Assembly: GCA_017465025.1 (NCBI GenBank)
Contig: JAFTXM010000080.1
Coordinates: 1 to 35,191 of the forward strand
Source of the DNA: Oscillospiraceae bacterium
Lineage (GTDB): Bacteria > Bacillota > Clostridia > Oscillospirales > Oscillospiraceae
Direction of reading: 5' to 3'
DNA length: 35,191 nucleotides
Positions 1-7,844 of this stretch are shown here, in pieces. Position numbers and translations under genes: made by a program. Each line of letters starts with the position of its first letter. The first letter of the stretch is position 1. Under the pieces are notes generated by a model. That model ran no database searches. It saw only the letters and a program-made list of their open reading frames with translations, and was not told where the DNA came from.

Positions 1-50
1 AAAATCATCCGAACAATTCACGCCGAAATGTGCAAAGCAGTTTTTCCGGT

Positions 51-176
51 GCGGATTTTCGGCCAGACGAGGCATTGACCGCAGGGAATACTTGACGTAT
101 TTGCAAGGGCAATAACGAAGTATGGGCGTAAATCCGCCCGACAAAAACCGATGCGGGTTCGACTCCCGTTGGACTA
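51..176 (+). promoter_or_regulatory. Structured leader upstream of nrdD, unknown class
   Basis: This non-coding stretch ends about 20 bases before nrdD and shows nested pairing: 51-58 (GCGGATTT) with 130-137 (AAATCCGC), 88-93 (ATACTT) with 118-123 (AAGTAT), 96-98 with 115-117, and 101-104 (TTGC) with 109-112 (GCAA). It is followed by a T-arm-like hairpin at 153-169 with stem GCGGG/CCCGT and the seven-base loop TTCGACT, then TGGACTA. That is the 3' end of a tRNA in form, but no matching 5' acceptor strand (TAGTCCA) lies upstream, so it is not a tRNA gene. I do not recognise it as a known riboswitch. A cis-regulatory RNA for nrdD is the simplest inference. No clear promoter is visible before it; the transcript may begin outside the window. 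Confidence 0.45.
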
Positions 177-196
177 AAAGATATGGAGGGTAATAA

Positions 197-2581
197 ATGT
201 ATCAGGTAGTAAAAAGAGACGGCAAAATAGTTGATTTCAACATCGTTAAAATAGCAGACGCTATAAAAAAGGCCTTTGACGCCACAGTTACAGATTATAA
301 TGACAGCGTTATCGACTTTCTCGCTCTGAAAGTCTCCGCTGATTTTCTCAGCAAGATAAAGGACGGCTATGTGGCCGTTGAGGATATTCAGGACAGTGTT
401 GAGTCCGTACTCAGCCGCGGCGGCTATGACAGTGTGGCCAAGGCCTACATTCTCTACCGCAAGCAGAGAGAGAAGCTGAGAAACACCAAGTCCACCTACC
501 TTGACTACAAGGACACCGTGGACAAGTATCTGAACATTGAGGACTGGCGCGTGAAGGAAAACTCCACCGTTACCTACTCCGTAGGCGGCCTCATTCTCTC
601 CAACTCCGGCGCCATCACCGCCAACTACTGGCTCAGCGAGGTCTACGACCAGGAGATCGCACAGGCCCACCGCAACTGCGATCTGCACCTGCACGATCTG
701 AGCATGCTCACCGGCTACTGCGCAGGCTGGAGTCTCAAGCAGCTTATCAAGGAAGGCCTCGGCATCCCCGGCAAGATAAACTCCGCCCCCGCAAGCCACC
801 TCTCCACCCTCTGCAACCAGATGGTCAACTTCCTTGGCATCATGCAGAACGAGTGGGCAGGCGCACAGGCCTTCTCCTCCTTCGACACCTATCTGGCCCC
901 CTTCGTAAAGGTGGACAATCTCACTCAGAAGGAAGTAAAGCAGTGTGTACAGAGCTTTATCTTCGGCGTGAACACTCCCTCCCGCTGGGGCACTCAGGCG
1001 CCCTTTTCCAACATCACCCTCGACTGGACCGTTCCCGCAGACCTTAAGGATCTGCCCGCCATTGTGGGCGGCAAGGAGATGGACTTCACCTACGGCGACT
1101 GCAAGAAGGAAATGGACATGGTCAACAAGGCCTTCATCGAGATCATGATCGAGGGCGACGCCAACGGCCGCGGCTTCCAGTACCCCATCCCCACCTACTC
1201 CATCACCCGTGACTTTGACTGGTCTCCCACCGAGAACAACAAGCTCCTCTTCGAGATGACCGCCAAGTACGGCACCCCCTACTTCTCCAACTACATCAAC
1301 TCCGATATGGAGCCTTCCGATGTGCGCTCCATGTGCTGCCGTCTGCGCCTTGACCTGAGAGAGCTTCGCAAGAAGTCCGGCGGCTTCTTCGGCTCCGGTG
1401 AGTCCACCGGCTCCGTGGGTGTTGTCACCATCAATATGCCCCGTCTGGCCTACCTTGCCGCAGATGAGGCAGACTTCTACAAGAGACTGGACAAGCTGAT
1501 GGATCTGGCTGCCCGCTCTTTGAAGGTAAAGCGCACCGTTATCACAAAGCTGCTGGATGCAGGTCTCTACCCCTACACCAAGCACTATCTGGGCAGCTTT
1601 GACAACCACTTCTCCACCATCGGTCTGGTGGGTATGAACGAGGCCGGCCTCAACGCAAACTGGGTCCGCTGCGACATGACCCACAAGGCCTGTCAGGACT
1701 TCACCAAGAAGACCCTGGACCATATGCGCGAAAAGCTCAGCGACTATCAGGAGATGTACGGCGACCTGTACAATCTGGAAGCCACTCCCGCCGAGTCCAC
1801 CTCCTACCGCCTTGCAAAGCACGATGTGGAGCTCTACCCCGATATCATCACCGCAGCCGAGCCCGGCGGCTCCCCCTACTACACCAACTCCTCCCACCTG
1901 CCCGTCAGCTTCACTGAGGATATTTTTGAAGCTCTGGACATTCAGGACGATCTCCAGACCCGCTACACCTCCGGCACTGTCTTCCACGCCTTCCTGGGCG
2001 AGAAGATGCCCGACTGGGAATCTGCCGCAACTCTGGTGCGCAAGATCGCCGAGAACTACAAGCTGCCCTACTACACCCTCTCTCCCACCTACTCCGTGTG
2101 CAAAAACCACGGCTACCTCAACGGCGAGCAGTTTTCCTGCCCCCACTGCGGAGAGTCTGCCGAGGTCTACAGCCGCATAACCGGCTACTACCGCCCCGTG
2201 CAGAACTGGAACGTGGGCAAGACTCAGGAGTACAAGGAGCGCAAGGAATACGATATCTCCCGCTCCACCCTGCGCCACGAAGGCCCTCTGGAGGACGGCT
2301 TTGTTCCCGCAGCCGCTCCCGTCAGGGAGGAAGCGCCCAAGGCCGCAGCTGCCGAAAGCCGCGCCATCCTCTTTGCGACCCCCACCTGCCCCAACTGCCG
2401 CATCGCCTGTTCCTATCTTGACAAGGCAGGCTTCAAGTACGAAAAGCTCATGGCTGACGAGAACGCCCAGCTTGCCCTCTCCTTCGGTGTCAAGCAGGCC
2501 CCCACTCTGGTCATCACCAATGGCGACAGCTTTGAAAAGTACGCAGGTGCAGGCGCCATCAAGGAGTTTTTGAACAAATAA
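197..2581 (+). CDS. nrdD: Anaerobic (class III) ribonucleoside-triphosphate reductase with fused C-terminal redoxin
   Basis: This is the oxygen-independent reductase that makes deoxynucleotides through a glycyl radical. Residues about 3-95 form an ATP-cone allosteric domain. The barrel follows, with the MCCRLRLD stretch holding the expected thiyl-radical cysteine. A C-terminal zinc site is formed by Cys635, His638, Cys648 and Cys651, and the radical loop is RITGYY with Gly663. Unusually, the chain continues past the usual end through an Ala/Glu-rich linker into a glutaredoxin/thioredoxin-like domain with CPNC at 731-734 and a cis-Pro-like QAPT. Start: ATG with GGAGGG 8-14 bases upstream. The activase gene nrdG is not next to it; a thioredoxin-reductase-like gene follows instead. 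Family knowledge: the NrdD2/NrdD3 subgroups use redoxins rather than formate as reductant, and this fusion fits that. Function is very sure; reductant choice is inferred. Confidence 0.96.
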   Translation: MYQVVKRDGKIVDFNIVKIADAIKKAFDATVTDYNDSVIDFLALKVSADFLSKIKDGYVAVEDIQDSVESVLSRGGYDSVAKAYILYRKQREKLRNTKSTYLDYKDTVDKYLNIEDWRVKENSTVTYSVGGLILSNSGAITANYWLSEVYDQEIAQAHRNCDLHLHDLSMLTGYCAGWSLKQLIKEGLGIPGKINSAPASHLSTLCNQMVNFLGIMQNEWAGAQAFSSFDTYLAPFVKVDNLTQKEVKQCVQSFIFGVNTPSRWGTQAPFSNITLDWTVPADLKDLPAIVGGKEMDFTYGDCKKEMDMVNKAFIEIMIEGDANGRGFQYPIPTYSITRDFDWSPTENNKLLFEMTAKYGTPYFSNYINSDMEPSDVRSMCCRLRLDLRELRKKSGGFFGSGESTGSVGVVTINMPRLAYLAADEADFYKRLDKLMDLAARSLKVKRTVITKLLDAGLYPYTKHYLGSFDNHFSTIGLVGMNEAGLNANWVRCDMTHKACQDFTKKTLDHMREKLSDYQEMYGDLYNLEATPAESTSYRLAKHDVELYPDIITAAEPGGSPYYTNSSHLPVSFTEDIFEALDIQDDLQTRYTSGTVFHAFLGEKMPDWESAATLVRKIAENYKLPYYTLSPTYSVCKNHGYLNGEQFSCPHCGESAEVYSRITGYYRPVQNWNVGKTQEYKERKEYDISRSTLRHEGPLEDGFVPAAAPVREEAPKAAAAESRAILFATPTCPNCRIACSYLDKAGFKYEKLMADENAQLALSFGVKQAPTLVITNGDSFEKYAGAGAIKEFLNK

Positions 2582-2596
2582 TACAAGCAAAATGAG

Positions 2597-2625
2597 ATAA
2601 GACCCGGTTTCTGACCGGGTCTTAT
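2597..2625 (+). terminator. Intrinsic terminator after nrdD
   Basis: An 11-bp stem (ATAAGACCCGG with CCGGGTCTTAT, loop TTTCTGA) lies 16 bases after the nrdD stop. The U-tract is short and mixed, so read-through into the next gene is possible. Confidence 0.7.
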
Positions 2626-2676
2626 TGTAAAATATGCAGAAATTTGCAAAACGAAAAAGGATAATGGAACAAAAGC

Positions 2677-3579
2677 ATGATTTATGATATCATAGTTATC
2701 GGCGGCGGCCCTGCGGGGCTGACAGCCGCCACCTACGCCCGCCGGGCGGGAAAGAAAGTGCTGGTGCTGGAAAAGGACGCTTTCGGCGGACAGATAAACT
2801 GGTCTCCCCGTGTGGAGAACTTCCCCAGCCATATATCCGTAAGCGGTGTGGAGCTGGGCGATATGCTGCTGGCTCAGGCCATGGAGCAGGGCGCGGACGT
2901 GGAGCTTGAAGAGGTCTGCGGCATTGAGATAAAGGACGGCGTAAAATGTGTAAAAGCCCTGTCCGGGGCTGAGATTGAGTGCCGCGCCGTTATCATTGCC
3001 ACCGGGGCAAAGCCCCGTATGCTGGGGCTTGAGCGTGAGGCTGAGCTTGTGGGCAATGGCCTTTGCTTTTGCGCTGTGTGCGATGGGGCATTTTACAAGG
3101 ATATGCCCGTTGCGGTCACAGGCGGCGGCAACAGCGCCTTGCAGGACGCTATCCTTTTGAGTGAAAAGTGCAGCAAGGTCTACCTTATCCACCGCAGAGA
3201 CAGCTTCCGGGGCGAGGCCAGACTTGTGGAGGCTCTGCGTGAAAAGGCCAATGTTGAGTTTGTGCTCAACGCAGCCGTGGTGTCACTTGAAGGCGAAAAG
3301 GAGCTTGAAGCCGTAGTGGTGGAAAGCCAAGGCCGGCAGCGCAGGATAGAGGTCTCCGGGCTTTTTGTTGCCATCGGCCACAGGCCGGACAACAATGCAT
3401 TTTCCGCCCTTGTTGAACTGGACAGCGCAGGCTACGCTCTCTCCGGAGAGGACTGCCGCACTGTGACCGAGGGCGTGTTTGTAGCAGGCGACTGCCGCAG
3501 AAAGAGCGTCCATCAGCTGACCACCGCCGTGGCCGACGGCTCTGTGGCGGCTCTGGCGGCCTGCGACTATCTGGGATGA
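2677..3579 (+). CDS. Thioredoxin-reductase-like FAD/NAD(P)H flavoprotein
   Basis: A 300-residue protein with the two-nucleotide-domain layout of low-molecular-weight thioredoxin reductases. It has an N-terminal FAD motif GGGPAG near residue 9, the redox dithiol CAVC at 132-135 followed by DGAFY, an NAD(P)H domain with GGGNSA and HRRDSFR, and a C-terminal FAD motif GVFVAGDC. An extra Cys130 sits two residues before the active-site pair. It would pass electrons from NAD(P)H to a small redoxin. Lying directly after a NrdD that carries a CPNC redoxin domain, it is a natural candidate to reduce that domain (inference). The Shine-Dalgarno is weak: AAAAGG about 16 bases before the ATG. No promoter is obvious after the nrdD terminator, so partial read-through from nrdD is likely. 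The ATG gives the canonical N-terminal FAD-binding strand, so the start is reliable. Confidence 0.88.
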   Translation: MIYDIIVIGGGPAGLTAATYARRAGKKVLVLEKDAFGGQINWSPRVENFPSHISVSGVELGDMLLAQAMEQGADVELEEVCGIEIKDGVKCVKALSGAEIECRAVIIATGAKPRMLGLEREAELVGNGLCFCAVCDGAFYKDMPVAVTGGGNSALQDAILLSEKCSKVYLIHRRDSFRGEARLVEALREKANVEFVLNAAVVSLEGEKELEAVVVESQGRQRRIEVSGLFVAIGHRPDNNAFSALVELDSAGYALSGEDCRTVTEGVFVAGDCRRKSVHQLTTAVADGSVAALAACDYLG

Positions 3580-3619
3580 AATATATGACCGCGGCCTGTG
3601 CTGCGGAAAGGAGCAGAGA

Positions 3620-4669
3620 ATGTTAATAAAAGACTACATGGCAAAAATTGGAAAGTACCGGGCTCACATCATGGGCTTTTGTATTCTTGACGTGCTCATC
3701 GGTCATTCGGATATGATATTCCGTCTCGGCCCTCTGAGCTATCTTACAAAGCTTTTGTGGGTCATTGACATATTCTTTTTCATGACCGGTCTTGGCGCTT
3801 ATCACTCCCTGAGCAAAAACCCCTCTCTGCTGCCCTTCTACAAGCGTCGCTTCATGAGGGTCTATCCCTGCTATCTGCCGGTGATCCTTATTTACGTTAT
3901 TCCTATTTTCGTCTACGCCATTCGCTTCTCCCCTGAGCTGCTCCTTCGCAATATTCAGGAGTTTTTGGGCAACCTTTTCCTCATGGGCTGGTTTGCGGGG
4001 CTGGACAACCAGTTCAACTGGTATATTCAGGCTCTGATGGTTTTCTACCTTGTGGCTCCCCCCATGGTACTGCTGGTCAAGCACTTTGAAGGCAGCAGCA
4101 AAAAGCTTGCAGGACTTCTTTTGTTCTTCTGTGTCACCCAGGTCTGCTTTTTCGGCTCCGGCTTTCTTGTGGCCTATGCCCGCACCATCGCCTTTGTCAT
4201 GGGTATAATCGCCGCAGACCTTGCCGTCAGAAACAAAAACTTCAAGCTCAATGTGCCATTGATGCTCATTTTGTGGGTAATCGGCAACGGCCTTGCCTAT
4301 TATCTGCACAGCATGCCCACCGAGCTTGGCATGAAGTACGGCTTCAGCTGGTATCCCGGACTTATCATCATCCCCGGTATGATGCTCATACTCAGCTGGG
4401 TATTCGAGTTTTGCTCAAAGCACAAGGCTCTGGCCTGGGTATCCTCTGCCTTCTCTGTACTGGGTCAGTACTCTCTGGAGATATACATAGTAAACGTACT
4501 GGGCTATGACCTGCTGGCCCGTTGCGAAATAAGCAGCATGATAAACAGCCTGCCCAACTATCTCATCCGCAATGCAGTCTGGTTTGTCATCGCCATTGCC
4601 CTTGGTATAATCTCCATTATCTACGGCAAGTTCATACACAAGCTTTTGGCAAGAAAGAAAACCGCATAA
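3620..4669 (+). CDS. Acyltransferase 3 family integral membrane protein
   Basis: A 349-residue polytopic membrane protein of the acyltransferase 3 (OafA/WecH-like) family. Family members move acyl groups, often acetyl, onto envelope or capsule sugars. Visible are an early transmembrane segment with IGHSD supplying the conserved N-terminal His, a KRRFMRVYPCYLPV segment typical of the Arg-rich loop, and about ten hydrophobic helices. A good ribosome site (GGAAAGGAG) sits before the ATG at 3620. It begins 40 bases after the flavoprotein gene and ends at a strong terminator, so the two are probably co-transcribed, although no functional link is evident. The substrate cannot be read from sequence. 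A second, more divergent family member lies at 31350-32444. Confidence 0.82.
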   Translation: MLIKDYMAKIGKYRAHIMGFCILDVLIGHSDMIFRLGPLSYLTKLLWVIDIFFFMTGLGAYHSLSKNPSLLPFYKRRFMRVYPCYLPVILIYVIPIFVYAIRFSPELLLRNIQEFLGNLFLMGWFAGLDNQFNWYIQALMVFYLVAPPMVLLVKHFEGSSKKLAGLLLFFCVTQVCFFGSGFLVAYARTIAFVMGIIAADLAVRNKNFKLNVPLMLILWVIGNGLAYYLHSMPTELGMKYGFSWYPGLIIIPGMMLILSWVFEFCSKHKALAWVSSAFSVLGQYSLEIYIVNVLGYDLLARCEISSMINSLPNYLIRNAVWFVIAIALGIISIIYGKFIHKLLARKKTA

Positions 4670-4678
4670 CAAAATCAT

Positions 4679-4710
4679 CGGCGCAGCCTGCTGGCTGCGC
4701 CGTTTTCTTT
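4679..4710 (+). terminator. Intrinsic terminator after acyltransferase gene
   Basis: A 9-bp perfect stem (CGGCGCAGC with GCTGCGCCG, loop CTGCTG) is followed by TTTTCTTT. It sits between convergent genes and could also slow transcripts arriving from tdk. Confidence 0.85.
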
Positions 4711-4727
4711 ATCGATCATACTGTCAA

Positions 4728-5309
4728 TCAGATTTCGCTCTGCTCTTTTATCTTATCCTTCCAGCACTTGTGGCACATGGCGATATAGCTGTCGTTGCCG
4801 CCGAGAAAGACCTGAGCGCCCTCGGTTATTATGCGCCCGGTTTCGTCTATGCGGGCGTTGACCGTGGCCTTTCTGCCGCAGGCGCAGACGGTTTTTATTT
4901 CCGTAAGGGAGTCCGCCAGCTCCATGAGCCTGCGTGCGCCGGGGAAAAAGTGGGTAAGAAAGTCCGTTCTCAGGCCAAAGCAGAGCACCGGCAGATTATC
5001 CTCGTCAACCAGTGTGCGAAGCTGGTCTATCTGCTCGGGGGTGAAAAACTGGGCCTCGTCGCTGATTATAACATCGTGCCTGCCCGCCTTGCGGTAGGCC
5101 TCCACAATGTCCTCTTCGGGGGTGATTATCTGCGCCCTGCACTCAAGACCGATGCGGCTTTTAATGATATCCGCCCCGTCTCTGGTGTCGGTGCTGGGCT
5201 TGATTAGCCACACCTTCATGCCCAGCTCCTCATAGTTGAACTTTGTGATGAGGGCCTGAGCCGACTTGGAAGAGCCCATTGCGCCGTACTTGAAATAAAG
5301 CTTAGCCAT
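4728..5309 (-). CDS. tdk: Thymidine kinase, type II
   Basis: This enzyme phosphorylates thymidine and deoxyuridine for nucleotide salvage. The 193-residue protein is the normal length for the tetrameric type II (human TK1-like) family. It has an N-terminal P-loop in the clostridial variant form GAMGSSKS (residues 9-16), the DEAQFF motif holding the catalytic Glu, and a C-terminal zinc lasso with cysteines in CACG and CHKC. Its start overlaps the end of udk by 8 bases, so it is the second gene of a udk-tdk operon and probably translationally coupled. With udk and the divergent deoD it forms a nucleoside salvage cluster close to nrdD. Nothing suggests loss of function. Confidence 0.95.
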   Translation of the reverse strand: MAKLYFKYGAMGSSKSAQALITKFNYEELGMKVWLIKPSTDTRDGADIIKSRIGLECRAQIITPEEDIVEAYRKAGRHDVIISDEAQFFTPEQIDQLRTLVDEDNLPVLCFGLRTDFLTHFFPGARRLMELADSLTEIKTVCACGRKATVNARIDETGRIITEGAQVFLGGNDSYIAMCHKCWKDKIKEQSEI

Positions 5310-5943
5310 TTTCGCCCTCCTCTGCGCCCTTTTGCAGATGGGCCCGCACCCGCTCTATCACCATTTCCAGCGCCACCTGATTGTGTCCGCCTTCGGGGAT
5401 GATGATATCCGCATTTCTCTTGCTGGGCTCCACAAACTGCTCGTGCATGGGCTTTACGGTGTTGAGGTACTGGTTTACCACACTGTCAAGGCTGCGGCCT
5501 CTGTCGCGCACGTCCCGGACGATGCGCCGGAGAATACGTACATCCGCGTCCGTGTCCACAAAAATCTTTATGTCCATCTGGCGGCAAAGCTCCCTGCTCT
5601 GGTAGATGAGTATACCCTCCACAATGATGACCTTGGCGGGGTTTATAAGTATAGTCTTGTCGGAGCGGTCATGGATGGAGTAGTCGTATACAGGGCAGTA
5701 AATACTGTTGCCCTTTTTAAGCTCTTTAAGGTCGTGTACCATAAGCTCGGTGTCGAATGCGTTGGGGTGGTCGTAGTTGAGCTTGCAGCGCTGCTCATAG
5801 CTCATTTCGTGGTGGGCCTTGTAGTAGTTGTCGTGGTTTATCACCGACACATCACCGGCAAAGTGCTGCATCAGCTTTCTTGTGATAGTGGTTTTGCCGC
5901 TGCCGGTGCCGCCGGCTATGCCTATCACCATTACATCCTGCAT
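5302..5943 (-). CDS. udk: Uridine kinase
   Basis: Uridine kinase converts uridine and cytidine to UMP and CMP. The 213-residue protein has the usual length and a textbook P-loop, GGTGSGKTT, near residue 11. The family stretch with NHDNYYK and NYDHPNAFD, which binds nucleoside, follows. The C-terminal half (RRIVRDVRDRGRS) holds the arginines of the lid. The ribosome site GCGGAGG lies a few bases before the ATG. It is the first gene of a two-gene operon with tdk and is read from a promoter that sits back to back with that of deoD. Confidence 0.95.
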   Translation of the reverse strand: MQDVMVIGIAGGTGSGKTTITRKLMQHFAGDVSVINHDNYYKAHHEMSYEQRCKLNYDHPNAFDTELMVHDLKELKKGNSIYCPVYDYSIHDRSDKTILINPAKVIIVEGILIYQSRELCRQMDIKIFVDTDADVRILRRIVRDVRDRGRSLDSVVNQYLNTVKPMHEQFVEPSKRNADIIIPEGGHNQVALEMVIERVRAHLQKGAEEGENG

Positions 5944-5978
5944 CTTCCCAAACCTCCGCTTTTCTCTTTATCCCCTAT

Positions 5979-6007
5979 AATATAACACAGCGCCGCCGCT
6001 CTTTCAA
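5979..6007 (-). promoter_or_regulatory. Promoter of udk-tdk
   Basis: On the minus strand: -35 TTGAAA (6007-6002), 17-bp spacer, -10 TATATT (5984-5979). The -35 box is one base away from the -35 box of the divergent deoD promoter. Confidence 0.7.
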
Positions 6008-6008
6008 T

Positions 6009-6037
6009 TTGACTTTTGCCTTTTTTCCTAATATAAT
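6009..6037 (+). promoter_or_regulatory. Promoter of deoD
   Basis: -35 TTGACT (6009-6014), 17-bp spacer, perfect -10 TATAAT (6032-6037). Transcription would start about 20 bases before the AGGAGG of deoD. Confidence 0.85.
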
Positions 6038-6066
6038 CAAAGAAAAATATCAGGAGGTCGTAAATC

Positions 6067-6795
6067 ATGGCAGTTCCTACCCCTCATATAAGCTCCAAAC
6101 CCGGTGAGATCGCAAAAACCGTGCTCATGCCCGGCGATCCCCTCAGAGCCAAGTTCATAGCCGAAACCTTTCTTGAAAACCCCGTGCTGGTAAATAATGT
6201 CCGCGGCGTGCAGGGCCATACCGGCACATGGAAGGGCGTCCCCGTCACAGTTATGGCCTCCGGCATGGGTATGCCCGCCATCGGCATATACAGCTGGGAG
6301 CTTTTCAGCGAGTACGGTGTGGAAAACATCATACGTATAGGCTCCTGCGGCGCAATTCAGGATAATCTGAAGCTGATGGACATAGTCATCGGTCAGGCTG
6401 CCTGCTGTCAGGGCGGTTATATAGACCATTTCAAGATGGGCGGTCTTTACGCCCCCATTGCAGACTACACCCTGCTCACCGCCGCCGTTGACGCTGCAAA
6501 GGAGCTGGGCATTGACGTGACCGTGGGCAACATCCTCTCCTCCGACAATTTCTACTCCCCCGAGGGCTGCAACGAAAACGACAAGTGGCGCAGGATGGGT
6601 GTTCTGGGCATTGAGATGGAGGCTGCCGCTCTCTACGCCAACGCCGCATACCATGGCAAGCGCGGTCTTTGCATCTGCTCCGTGTCCGACCACATCTACC
6701 GCGAGGAATATCTCTCCTCCGAGCAGAGACAGGTGGGCTTTACCCAGATGATGGAGATAGCTCTGGACACCGCTGTGAAAATGGCAAAACTCTGA
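6067..6795 (+). CDS. deoD: Purine nucleoside phosphorylase, DeoD type
   Basis: This enzyme cleaves purine (deoxy)nucleosides with phosphate to free base and (deoxy)ribose-1-phosphate. The 242-residue length and motifs fit the hexameric DeoD class. They are the N-terminal TPHIS with its substrate His, MPGDPLRAKFIAE for phosphate binding, the glycine-rich GSCGAI, the nucleoside-binding EMEAAALY, and the catalytic Asp in SVSDHI. A strong Shine-Dalgarno (AGGAGG) precedes the ATG. The gene has its own near-consensus promoter and a strong terminator immediately downstream, so it is mainly monocistronic. It works with the divergent pyrimidine kinases in nucleoside salvage. Confidence 0.96.
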   Translation: MAVPTPHISSKPGEIAKTVLMPGDPLRAKFIAETFLENPVLVNNVRGVQGHTGTWKGVPVTVMASGMGMPAIGIYSWELFSEYGVENIIRIGSCGAIQDNLKLMDIVIGQAACCQGGYIDHFKMGGLYAPIADYTLLTAAVDAAKELGIDVTVGNILSSDNFYSPEGCNENDKWRRMGVLGIEMEAAALYANAAYHGKRGLCICSVSDHIYREEYLSSEQRQVGFTQMMEIALDTAVKMAKL

Positions 6796-6810
6796 ACTTT
6801 TTGACGCACA

Positions 6811-6850
6811 AAGCTCTGCGGAGGGCTGAGCTCTCCGCAGAGCTTTTTTC
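6811..6850 (+). terminator. Intrinsic terminator after deoD
   Basis: A 13-bp stem (AAGCTCTGCGGAG with CTCCGCAGAGCTT) is followed by five more T. The AGGAG ribosome site of the next gene starts right after the T-tract. Confidence 0.9.
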
Positions 6851-6860
6851 AGGAGACAAC

Positions 6861-7691
6861 ATGGACATAAAACTTATCGCTTTCGATCTGGACGGCACTT
6901 TTCTCGACGACAACAAGGCCATACCCCCGGAAAATCTTGAGGCGCTGAAATACGCCGCAGAAAGAGGGATACATATAGTCCCTGCCACGGGCAGGCTTTT
7001 CATCGGCGTGCCCGAGTGCATAAAGGAGCTGCCTTTCATCCGCTACTACGTGATAGCCAACGGCGCACAGGTCTATGACGCATGGGAGGACAAGGCCATC
7101 TACCGTGGGGAGATACCCCTTGACATGGCGCTGTCCCTTATGGACTATATGGAGACTCTGCCCGTCATATATGACTGCTATCAGTATAACTGCGGCTGGA
7201 TGAGTGAGCATATGTTCGAGCGCATAGGAGAGTTTGTGCCCAACGCCGCCATGCAGGCTGCCATCAAAAAGCAGCGCAGAGCGGTCCCGGATCTGAGGGC
7301 GCTTCTTATCCAGCGTGGCGAGAGCGTACAGAAACAGCAGATGTTCTTTAAGGACATGGATGAAATGCTCCGCCAGAGGGATGAGATCTTGCCCCGGCTT
7401 TTCCCGGAACTTTTGCCCTCCACCTCCGTCAAAACCAATATAGAGCTGAACCACAAAAGCGCCGGCAAGGACAAGGGCCTTGGGGCTCTGTGCCTGCATC
7501 TGGGCTTTACGCTTGAAAACGCCGTGGCCTTCGGAGACGGCACCAATGACACCTGTATGCTGAAAGCGGCGGGGCTGGGCGTGGCTATGGCCAATGCCGA
7601 GGAGGAAGTAAAGGCCGCTGCCGACATGATAACTTTGAGCAATAATGAGGCGGGCGTGGCCCACGCCATACGCCGCCTGACAGCTGACTGA
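6861..7691 (+). CDS. Cof-type HAD-IIB family phosphatase
   Basis: A 276-residue haloacid-dehalogenase phosphatase of the Cof/IIB group, which acts on small sugar phosphates, flavin mononucleotide or other metabolites. Motif I is DLDGTFLDD with the nucleophile Asp near residue 9. Motif II lies in the PATGR region, and a large C2-type cap fills the middle. A conserved Lys precedes the acid motif GDGTNDTCML. The start was taken at ATG 6861, which has AGGAG 6 bases upstream; reading frames extending further 5' run through the deoD terminator and are not plausible. Because that terminator lies immediately before the gene and no separate promoter is obvious, expression probably depends on read-through or on a promoter I cannot see. 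The substrate is unknown. Confidence 0.85.
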   Translation: MDIKLIAFDLDGTFLDDNKAIPPENLEALKYAAERGIHIVPATGRLFIGVPECIKELPFIRYYVIANGAQVYDAWEDKAIYRGEIPLDMALSLMDYMETLPVIYDCYQYNCGWMSEHMFERIGEFVPNAAMQAAIKKQRRAVPDLRALLIQRGESVQKQQMFFKDMDEMLRQRDEILPRLFPELLPSTSVKTNIELNHKSAGKDKGLGALCLHLGFTLENAVAFGDGTNDTCMLKAAGLGVAMANAEEEVKAAADMITLSNNEAGVAHAIRRLTAD

Positions 7692-7740
7692 GCTTTGTTC
7701 TGCTCCCCTGCGGCTGAGGTAAAAAATATTTTTAAAAAAA

Positions 7741-7777
7741 TTATGTAAATTAACATAAAAACTGTTCCATATTGGAA
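7741..7777 (+). promoter_or_regulatory. Two inverted repeats upstream of a lipoprotein gene
   Basis: TTATGT(N6)ACATAA at 7741-7758 and TTCCA(N3)TGGAA at 7765-7777 lie about 70-100 bases before the lipoprotein start in an AT-rich region. Either could be a dimeric repressor site. A weak -10 (TATCAT, about 7787) follows. No regulator is identified. Confidence 0.3.
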
Positions 7778-7844
7778 AGATATGTGTTATCATACTTGTA
7801 CATACCCTGTGAACCGCCATTTCAGACCGAAAGGAGAATATATA

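Noticed and set aside
153..176. A tRNA gene or tmRNA end
   Set aside because: Only the T-arm and 3' acceptor-like bases are present; no anticodon arm, D-arm or matching 5' acceptor strand lies upstream.
5..2590. A very long minus-strand open frame opposite nrdD
   Set aside because: It is the mirror of the NrdD codon bias: it lacks a ribosome site and family motifs, and it runs through the non-coding leader.
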